The notes under the pieces were generated by a model. It was not told the origin of the DNA. It did no database searches and saw nothing but the letters and a program-made list of their open reading frames with translations. A DNA stretch of 7,647 nt from Bacteroidales bacterium (GTDB lineage: Bacteria; Bacteroidota; Bacteroidia; Bacteroidales; Bacteroidaceae). How positions within the stretch are numbered: position 1 is the stretch's first letter; each line of letters starts with the position of its first letter. Location: positions 1-7,647 of the forward strand of contig SFCY01000111.1 in assembly GCA_004558865.1 (NCBI GenBank), written 5' to 3'. Of the stretch, positions 1 through 5,965 are shown piece after piece. The translations under genes were made by a program, and so were the position numbers.

Positions 1-2135
1 AGAATTTTACCATCACCAAGCGCGACGGATCCAAGGACAGGTTCTCCTTAGACAAGATCATGAATGCCATCCTCAAGGCTTTCAACTCTGTGGGAGAGGC
101 CGTCGACTTAGGCAGTGTGTCGAAAATCATCAGCCACCTCGACATCTACAACGACATCAAGGTGGAGGACATCCAAAACCAGGTGGAGGAGGCCCTCATG
201 AAGGAGGGCTGCTACAAGGTGGCAAAGGCCTTCATGCTCTACCGCCAGCAGCACACTGAAGACCGCGAGACCCTGGAGCGGATGAAATTCCTCTCCGACT
301 ATCTCGACGCCTCCAACGCCGCCACGGGGTCGAAATATGACGCCAACGCCAATGTGGAGCACAAGAACATCGCCACACTCATCGGCGAGTTGCCCAAGGC
401 CAGTTACATACGACTGAACCGGAAGCTGCTCACCGACCGCATCAAGAAGATGTATGGCAAGGACCTCGCCGACGAATACATCGACCGCCTCACCCACCAC
501 TTCATCTACAAGAACGACGAGACCTCGCTGGCCAACTACTGCGCCTCCATCACCATGTATCCCTGGCTCATTGGCGGCACAATGTCCATTGGCGGCAACT
601 CCACCGCTCCAACCAACCTGAAGTCGTTCTGCGGCGGGTTCATCAACATGGTGTTCATGGTGAGTTCCATGCTCTCGGGAGCCTGCGCCACACCGGAGTT
701 TCTGATGTACATGAACTACTTCATCCAGAAAGAGTATGGCAAGGACTACTACAAGCGCGCCGACGAAGTGGTGGACCTCAGCCTGAAGCAGCGCACCCTC
801 GACAAGGTCATCACCGACTGCTTCGAGCAGATTGTCTACTCGCTCAACCAGCCCACTGGTGCCCGCAACTACCAGGCCGTGTTCTGGAACATCTCCTACT
901 ACGACAAGTTCTATTTCCAGAGCCTGTTCGAGAACTTCTATTTCCCCGATGGCAGCCAGCCCGACTGGGAGGGCCTGTCCTGGCTGCAGAAACGCTTCAT
1001 GAAGTGGTTCAACAAGGAGCGCACCAAGGCTGTGCTCACCTTCCCTGTGGAGACCATGGCCCTGCTCACCGAGGACGGTGAGTGCAAGGACAAGGAGTGG
1101 GCCGACTTCGCCTCAGAGATGTATGCCGAAGGCCACAGCTTCTTCACCTATATCAGCGACAATGCCGACTCGCTGAGTTCCTGCTGCCGCTTGCGCAACG
1201 AAATCCAGGACAACGGATTCAGCTACACCCTCGGGGCCGGCGGTGTCTCCACTGGTTCGAAGAGCGTGCTGACCATTAACCTCAACCGCTGCATACAGTG
1301 GGCGGTGAACCACGAACAGGACTACCGCGAGTTCCTCTCCCACATCATCGACCTCTGCCACAAGGTGCAGTTGGCCTACAACGAGAACCTAAAGGAGCTG
1401 CAGCGGCATGGCATGCTGCCCCTCTTCGACGCTGGCTACATCAACATGAGCCGACAGTATCTCACCATCGGCGTGAACGGACTGGTGGAGGCCGCAGAGT
1501 TCATGGGACTGCAAATCAACGACAACCCCGACTACCTTTACTTCGTGCAGGACGTGCTGGGGCTGGTGGAGAAATACAACAGGAAATACCGCTCCAAGGA
1601 GGTCATGTTCAACTGCGAGATGATTCCCGCCGAGAATGTGGGCGTGAAGCATGCCAAGTGGGACCGCGAGGACGGCTACTTCGTGCCGCGCGACTGCTAC
1701 AACTCCTATTTCTATGTGGTGGAGGACGACTCGCTGACCATCCTCGACAAGTTCAAGCTTCACGGCGCCCCCTACATCAAGCACCTCACGGGCGGCTCCG
1801 CCCTCCACATGAACTTGGAGGAGCACCTCAGCCGCGACCAGTACCGCCAGCTCTTCAGGGTGGCGGCCAAGGAGGGATGCAATTACTTCACCTACAATGT
1901 GCCCAACACCGTGTGCAACGACTGCGGCCACATCGACAAGCGCTATCTCCATGAGTGTCCCGTATGCCATTCTAAGAACGTGGACTATCTGACCCGCGTC
2001 ATCGGCTACCTCAAGCGAGTGAGCAACTTCTCGGCCGCACGCCAGGAGGAGGCTCACCGCCGCTACTACGCCGCCTCCGACAAGCTGCCCATGCCTGTGG
2101 AGGTGGAGCGGATGTCGGAGGCCGGCAATGCTTAA
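1..2135 (+). CDS. nrdD: Anaerobic (class III) ribonucleoside-triphosphate reductase, 5'-partial
   Basis: This oxygen-sensitive cytoplasmic glycyl-radical enzyme reduces ribonucleoside triphosphates to dNTPs for DNA synthesis during anaerobic growth. The frame is open to the window edge (first full codon at position 3). Residues before the Met at 60 read as the start of an ATP-cone (ITKRDGSKDRFSLDKIMNAI), so that Met is internal and the true start lies upstream. Numbering from Met-60 as residue 1: the rest of the ATP-cone allosteric domain is about 1-85, then the reductase barrel. SSCCRLRN (Cys375/Cys376) fits the active-site thiyl-radical cysteine region. Cys619, Cys622, Cys633 and Cys636 form the C-terminal zinc site (CxxC...CxxC), followed by the glycyl-radical loop RVIGYL with the radical Gly at 649 (bases 2004-2006). 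The 710 residues visible nearly reach usual family length. The last 8 bases overlap nrdG. Identity is very secure; the electron donor (formate or a redoxin) cannot be told from the sequence. Confidence 0.97.
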   Translation, partial: NFTITKRDGSKDRFSLDKIMNAILKAFNSVGEAVDLGSVSKIISHLDIYNDIKVEDIQNQVEEALMKEGCYKVAKAFMLYRQQHTEDRETLERMKFLSDYLDASNAATGSKYDANANVEHKNIATLIGELPKASYIRLNRKLLTDRIKKMYGKDLADEYIDRLTHHFIYKNDETSLANYCASITMYPWLIGGTMSIGGNSTAPTNLKSFCGGFINMVFMVSSMLSGACATPEFLMYMNYFIQKEYGKDYYKRADEVVDLSLKQRTLDKVITDCFEQIVYSLNQPTGARNYQAVFWNISYYDKFYFQSLFENFYFPDGSQPDWEGLSWLQKRFMKWFNKERTKAVLTFPVETMALLTEDGECKDKEWADFASEMYAEGHSFFTYISDNADSLSSCCRLRNEIQDNGFSYTLGAGGVSTGSKSVLTINLNRCIQWAVNHEQDYREFLSHIIDLCHKVQLAYNENLKELQRHGMLPLFDAGYINMSRQYLTIGVNGLVEAAEFMGLQINDNPDYLYFVQDVLGLVEKYNRKYRSKEVMFNCEMIPAENVGVKHAKWDREDGYFVPRDCYNSYFYVVEDDSLTILDKFKLHGAPYIKHLTGGSALHMNLEEHLSRDQYRQLFRVAAKEGCNYFTYNVPNTVCNDCGHIDKRYLHECPVCHSKNVDYLTRVIGYLKRVSNFSAARQEEAHRRYYAASDKLPMPVEVERMSEAGNA

Positions 2136-2595
2136 ATATGTCAACACGAGCATCGTCTTCCAGGAGGTACCCGACGAGGTGACACTGGCCATCAACATCA
2201 GTAACTGCCCCTGCCGCTGTCCGGGCTGCCACAGCAAGTTCCTTTGGGGTGATGTGGGACAGGAACTCACGAGCGAGGCCATCGAGCAAATGATGGCCGA
2301 CATCCGCCGAGACATCACCTGCGTGTGCTTCATGGGGGGCGATGCCGATCCCTTGGAAGTGAACAGGCTGGCCCGAACGCTGCGCCGCCGCCATCCCCAC
2401 TGCAAGGTGGGATGGTATAGCGGGCGGATAAGGGTTGCGCCTGAGGTGGACAAGGCCGACTTCGACTACATCAAGATTGGCCCCTATCTGGCCCATTTGG
2501 GCGGGTTGAACAAGACAACGACCAACCAGCGGCTCTACAAGCGACTGCCCGATGGCTCCTTCGAGGACATCACGGCGAGATTCTGGAAGAAATAA
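2128..2595 (+). CDS. nrdG: Anaerobic ribonucleotide reductase activating protein (radical SAM)
   Basis: NrdG is the activase of NrdD. It carries a 4Fe-4S cluster that cleaves S-adenosylmethionine and generates the glycyl radical on NrdD. The 155-residue protein has the radical-SAM cluster motif Cys27-x3-Cys31-x2-Cys34 (CPCRCPGC; the extra Cys29 lies inside it). A MGGDAD segment at 69-74 sits where the family's Gly-rich SAM-binding GGE-type motif is expected. The length is normal for the small NrdG family, which lacks a full radical-SAM barrel. The ATG at 2128 lies inside the last codons of nrdD (8-base overlap), implying translational coupling. A GGAG at 2117-2120 is correctly spaced to act as a ribosome binding site, though such sites matter less in Bacteroidota. 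The start fits the conserved N-terminus (LKYVNTSIVFQEVPDEVTL). A terminator hairpin follows 77 bases after the stop. Identity is secure from motif plus context. Confidence 0.96.
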   Translation: MLKYVNTSIVFQEVPDEVTLAINISNCPCRCPGCHSKFLWGDVGQELTSEAIEQMMADIRRDITCVCFMGGDADPLEVNRLARTLRRRHPHCKVGWYSGRIRVAPEVDKADFDYIKIGPYLAHLGGLNKTTTNQRLYKRLPDGSFEDITARFWKK

Positions 2596-2646
2596 GAGAG
2601 TCGGCACAGGTCACGGCTCCTGCAGCTGACGCACGTCTTTGCGTCT

Positions 2647-2728
2647 ACCGCAAACTTTGCGAGAGACAATAAAATCCCTCAAACGCCGAGGTCAATTACC
2701 TTCGGTGTTTGAGGGATTCTTTTGCGGT
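2647..2728. repeat. Outer inverted repeat enclosing the terminator hairpin
   Basis: ACCGCAAA at 2647-2654 is the exact reverse complement of TTTGCGGT at 2721-2728, so an 8-base outer stem can close around the terminator hairpin. The left arm can instead pair with TTTGCG at 2638-2643 or in part with TTTGCG at 2656-2661, so alternative folds compete. A further short hairpin is GACGCA (2628-2633) with TGCGTC (2640-2645). The pairings are read directly from the sequence; any role is inference. The rest of 2596-2765 shows no credible gene. Confidence 0.45.
2673..2718. terminator. Bidirectional rho-independent terminator between convergent operons
   Basis: Arms at 2673-2691 and 2700-2718 pair over 19 positions: 17 Watson-Crick pairs and two that are G-U or A-C depending on which strand is transcribed. 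The loop is 8 bases (TCAATTAC). On the plus strand the stem is followed by CTTTT, ending nrdDG. On the minus strand it is followed by TTATT after the final ATT of the stem, a better U-tract, ending the three-gene secreted-protein operon. It lies 77 bases after the nrdG stop and 47 bases after the stop of the last minus-strand gene, as expected for a shared terminator between converging genes. Confidence 0.85.
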
Positions 2729-2765
2729 GCGAATGGGAATCGCAGGGGCGGCAGGCTCAAACCGC

Positions 2766-4379
2766 CTATTCGCCCTGAAGCTTGGCCACCGCTTTGGTTC
2801 CGTCGGAGAACACTGTCACCTTGATGTTGAGTCCGTGCCCGCAGCGGCTGAGGCGACGGCCCGAGAGGTCGTAGTATTCCGTGCGGACGACCGTCTTAGA
2901 TGGACTCTGGACGGCATTGATGCCTGTGGGGACATTCCACCATGCGATGGGCGAGAGGTTCTCCGTGTCGCCACCCTTATACACCGCTTGCACACCCCAG
3001 CGGGCCACGCTTCCGTCGTAGATGTTCACCGACCGTTCCATCTCCCTGTCGTTGCCCTGGAGCGTATAGGTGAAGAAGTCGATGTAGTCGGCAAACGTGA
3101 CAGGCACGTCGGTCATAGGCTGGCTGACGTTGGTGTACGAGTCTGAGGTGAATGTGAAGGGGTGGGCTTCGTCGTCGGCATACAGGCGGTAGTAATACTT
3201 CGCGTTGTTGAGGAAGTTGTCCGAGGCATCGTAGCGGCTGAGGAAGAAGGAGACAAAGCCGTAGCCCGCTTCGGCCGAGTAGGCCTGACACTGTGCCTCG
3301 TCGATGACCGGTGCGGGCGGCGTGAGGGCCAGGTCCTCGAAGCGCGTGAGCGTCGGGTCGAAATAGTAGGACAAGGCGTATTGCAGAGAGTCTCCGGCAT
3401 TGATGATCATCACGCTGTTGGGCTGCGCGGTGAGGGTCTTCCTGTCGGCGTCCACTGTCATCTGGAGCGACTTGTACCAGTCGCCGTAGTTGATTTGCTG
3501 CCCTATGCGCTCATAGCCCCTGGCCATGAAGAAGAGGTGGTGGGTGGTGGCCCAGTCGGCCCCGAGATACTGCTTGGTGGGGAAGCTGACGGTCTTTGCC
3601 CCATCGTAGGAGCCGACGATCACTTCCGCCTTGCTGTTGTTGTAGGGATTGAGCAGGTAGACCTTTCCGTCGTCGGCGAAAGCCACCTTGACAATCTTCT
3701 GCTCGTTGCCGCCCGCCCGGGTCTGATAGGCCAGCTTGTAGTCCTGCAAGGCCGCGGTCTGGGGCAGCGTGTTGGGCTTGTAGTCCACGCGCCCCACCTT
3801 GATGTCGGTGTCGGCATAGCCTGTCCATTTCATTTCCGAGTTCATCAGGCCGATGTAGTAGTCGTCGGTCATGATGAGGGAGTCGTTGCGCAGCACGAAG
3901 TTGAGCTCGCTCCTCACCGTGCCGTCGGCCAGTGTGTCGGCTTTGCAGAAGAGTGCGCCGTCTTCCAGCTCATACTCTTTCACGGGGAAGGCGTAGTAGA
4001 TAGTGGTGGTCTCGTTGCCATTGTCGTCGTAGCCCACGCCCTCGCGGATGACCTGCGGCAGATGGGCCACAAACTTTCCGTTGCCCGCCGGGTCGAGCTT
4101 CAGCCAGGAGCGCGTGGGGAGCTGGCTGTAGGGGTTGTAGAGATAGACGCAGCCGTCGTTGCCCTCGACATATCGCGAGGTGGACCACAGGTCGATGCCA
4201 TGGTATACACCCGTTTCGCTCGAATAGCTGGTGTAGAAATAATAACTGCTGCGCGCGTAGTTGTCGTGCAGGATGCCTTCGGGCTGCTGCCTGATGATGG
4301 CTGCTGGCCCGGAGGTTTGTGCCGTTGCCGCCGTGGTGGCCAAGGCAATGGCGAAAGCTGTGGAAAGTCGTTTCATCAT
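2766..4379 (-). CDS. Secreted protein of unknown function, third paralogue of the operon, with YDLSGRR C-terminal tail
   Basis: Function is not recognised. The 537-residue precursor starts with a type I signal peptide (KR, hydrophobic stretch, ATA|QT; predicted cut after Ala20 leaving Gln21); no lipobox cysteine. Module 1 (about 33-185) carries GNDGCVYLYNPYS and SWLKLD at 73-96. Module 2 (about 213-340) repeats the theme with DGKVYLLNPYN at 237-247, then a TVSFPTKQYLG segment. Module 3 (about 354-480) begins PPAPVID, contains PMTDVP at 421-426 and ends WGVQAVYKGG (461-470); its strand-like pattern suggests an Ig/FN3-type sandwich, an inference. The tail from about 502 (YYDLSGRRL...DGTKAVAKL) resembles Bacteroidota C-terminal sorting or anchoring tails. 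No enzyme motif or transmembrane helix beyond the signal is seen. It is the last gene of the operon, 8 bases after its neighbour. ATG codons at 4379 and 4376 are adjacent; either could start it. A cell-surface or exported role is likely. Confidence 0.88.
   Translation of the reverse strand: MMKRLSTAFAIALATTAATAQTSGPAAIIRQQPEGILHDNYARSSYYFYTSYSSETGVYHGIDLWSTSRYVEGNDGCVYLYNPYSQLPTRSWLKLDPAGNGKFVAHLPQVIREGVGYDDNGNETTTIYYAFPVKEYELEDGALFCKADTLADGTVRSELNFVLRNDSLIMTDDYYIGLMNSEMKWTGYADTDIKVGRVDYKPNTLPQTAALQDYKLAYQTRAGGNEQKIVKVAFADDGKVYLLNPYNNSKAEVIVGSYDGAKTVSFPTKQYLGADWATTHHLFFMARGYERIGQQINYGDWYKSLQMTVDADRKTLTAQPNSVMIINAGDSLQYALSYYFDPTLTRFEDLALTPPAPVIDEAQCQAYSAEAGYGFVSFFLSRYDASDNFLNNAKYYYRLYADDEAHPFTFTSDSYTNVSQPMTDVPVTFADYIDFFTYTLQGNDREMERSVNIYDGSVARWGVQAVYKGGDTENLSPIAWWNVPTGINAVQSPSKTVVRTEYYDLSGRRLSRCGHGLNIKVTVFSDGTKAVAKLQGE
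4320..4379 (-). other. Signal peptide of third paralogue
   Basis: MMKR start, hydrophobic Ala-rich core (LSTAFAIALATTA) and ATA before Gln21 mark a type I signal peptide. The core is less hydrophobic than in the other two proteins. Confidence 0.8.
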
Positions 4380-4387
4380 TTATTCTT

Positions 4388-5956
4388 TCATTGAATGGTT
4401 TTCTCGTTGACAATCCGTCCGTCGGTCAACACGCGCTGGCGGATGCAGACACCCTGCCGGCGGCCTGATAGCTGGCGGCCTTGAAGGTCGAAGTAGCGCG
4501 CATCGCCTGTGCCCTCGTGGCGGGTGGCGGGCAGGGCGATGGCCGTGGACGTGCGCCCCGTGGTCCATACGATGTCGGAGCAAAGCTCCCGCTCGCCCTT
4601 GTAGACACTCTGCAGGCCGAGGCTGTCGGCGGCTTCGCGGAAATGGAACTTGTGGCTGTCGTCGGCCATGAAGAAGTCTACGTTGTCGCTCATTCCGTAA
4701 GGCACTTCTGTCATCTCCTTCTCGATGCTCTCATATTGGTCGGGGCCAAAGGTGAGGACCTTTCCCGAGGCCGTGTATACCTTATAATAAAGGTTGTTCT
4801 TGAAGAGCGGCTGTCCGTTGACATCCACCGAGGGAAGCTCAAACTGCAGGCTGCCCTCTCCCTCGCCCTCCTCACCGTAGGGAGCGTAGGAGGTGATTTC
4901 GGGGTTGGCGGGCCGGTCGGCGGTGGCGGTGTAGGGAGTCAGCGAGGGGCCGATGTAGACCGCCGCCGTGTAGACTCTGTCGTCACCGACGTTGATGAGA
5001 AGCGATTGCGGAATGGAGGCTGAGAGTGTCTTGGCGGCATCGTCGTAGACAAAGCGCAGCGAGTCGGTCAGCTCAAAATATTCCTTTGCCGTCTCCGAAT
5101 ACACCCCCGGGCAGAGAAACTCATGGTAACCCTCGCCCTCGTTGGGGCCAAGGTATTGCGGGCCAAAGGCTACGCTGTTGCCCGCCACGTTGCCCACTGC
5201 CCACTGCATGCCACAGGTGTTGTAGGGATTGGAGAGATAGACTTTGCCGTCGGCGAACGCCACCTCCACCAAGTCTGCCCCCTCGCCATAGAAGCCCGAG
5301 TAGGCAAGCTGGTAGAGCTGGGGTGTCACCCCTTGGGGCAGCGCCGTTGGCTTCACTCCCAATGGCCTCACCGAGAGGGTCGCCTCGCCCGTCTCGGCCC
5401 AGTTGCCCGAGAGAGTGGCCAAGCCGAGGATGGCCTGTGGGTAGTCGCCGCTGGTGTCCTCGCCGAGCAGGGTGAGGGTGTCGCCCCGCAGGAGAAACCT
5501 CATGTCGGTGTTGAACGTTCCGTCGGCGTTCTGCTCGTAGCCGTAGGTCATGCCTTGGCTGCCGCTTTTCAAGACGAGGCGCGAGGCGTAGAGCATGGCC
5601 TCGTCTTGGTAGATGGCCTGTGGCATCCGAGCCACGAGGGTGTCGCCGTGAAGTCGGTCGAGCTTCAGGTAGCTTTGTGTGGGATAGAAGGTGAATGGAT
5701 TCTTGAGGTAGACGCAACCGTCGTCGCCCACCACATAATCGCCGATGAAATAGTCCACGCTGTCCACGTCGGCTCCCGCGCCTGTGCTATAGAAACTCAG
5801 GGCCTTGCGCGCCTGGTTCTTCACCAGCCGTCCCTGGGGTCGCTTCACGATGGGCTCGGTGGTCTGTGGCTCAGGGGCGCCACCGCCGGTCTGCGCCACG
5901 GCGGGAGCGGAGATCAGCGTGGAGAGGGCTAAAGCCGCAAAGATAGTTTTCCTCAT
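4388..5956 (-). CDS. Secreted protein of unknown function, second paralogue of the operon
   Basis: Function is not recognised. The 522-residue precursor has a type I signal peptide with predicted cleavage AVA|QT after Ala21, leaving Gln22, and no lipobox. Its architecture matches both neighbours. Module 1 (about 38-185) holds GDYVVGDDGCVYLKNP (72-87) and SYLKLD. Module 2 (about 212-330) holds DGKVYLSNPYN (236-246) and SVAFGPQYLG. Module 3 (about 348-465) starts PANPEITSY, holds EMTEVPY (414-420), and ends SLGLQSVYKGERELCSDIVW. The tail from about 488 (YFDLQGRQL...GVCIRQ...DGRIVNEKTIQ) is a more diverged form of the YDLSGRR tail. A short Gly/Glu-rich stretch (361-368) interrupts module 3. It starts 9 bases after the upstream gene's stop and ends 8 bases before the next start, so co-translation is likely. 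It is closest in motif wording to the third paralogue, including a shared DGCVYL cysteine in module 1 (Cys81 here, Cys77 there). Confidence 0.88.
   Translation of the reverse strand: MRKTIFAALALSTLISAPAVAQTGGGAPEPQTTEPIVKRPQGRLVKNQARKALSFYSTGAGADVDSVDYFIGDYVVGDDGCVYLKNPFTFYPTQSYLKLDRLHGDTLVARMPQAIYQDEAMLYASRLVLKSGSQGMTYGYEQNADGTFNTDMRFLLRGDTLTLLGEDTSGDYPQAILGLATLSGNWAETGEATLSVRPLGVKPTALPQGVTPQLYQLAYSGFYGEGADLVEVAFADGKVYLSNPYNTCGMQWAVGNVAGNSVAFGPQYLGPNEGEGYHEFLCPGVYSETAKEYFELTDSLRFVYDDAAKTLSASIPQSLLINVGDDRVYTAAVYIGPSLTPYTATADRPANPEITSYAPYGEEGEGEGSLQFELPSVDVNGQPLFKNNLYYKVYTASGKVLTFGPDQYESIEKEMTEVPYGMSDNVDFFMADDSHKFHFREAADSLGLQSVYKGERELCSDIVWTTGRTSTAIALPATRHEGTGDARYFDLQGRQLSGRRQGVCIRQRVLTDGRIVNEKTIQ
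5894..5956 (-). other. Signal peptide of second paralogue
   Basis: MRK start, hydrophobic core (IFAALALSTLIS) and AVA before Gln22 mark a type I signal peptide. Confidence 0.85.
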
Positions 5957-5965
5957 GGCTCAGTC

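Noticed and set aside
1389..2453. Minus-strand open frame of 354 codons opposite nrdD and nrdG
   Set aside because: It overlaps two certain genes, crosses their junction, and has low-complexity Val/His/Leu composition with no recognisable motif.
2725..2775. GC-rich partial inverted repeats near the stop of the third paralogue (for example TGCGA/TCGCA)
   Set aside because: Arms are five or six bases, no U-tract follows, and the adjacent 19-position hairpin already explains termination.
2639..2824. Small plus-strand frame of 61 codons in the intergenic region
   Set aside because: It runs straight through the terminator hairpin and into the end of the convergent gene, and has no motif.
3162..4394. 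Long plus-strand open frame (410 codons) opposite the third secreted paralogue
   Set aside because: Its product is a Val/Gly/His-rich shadow without domains. The opposite strand encodes a signal peptide and modules shared with two paralogues. Open antisense frames are expected in GC-rich genes.
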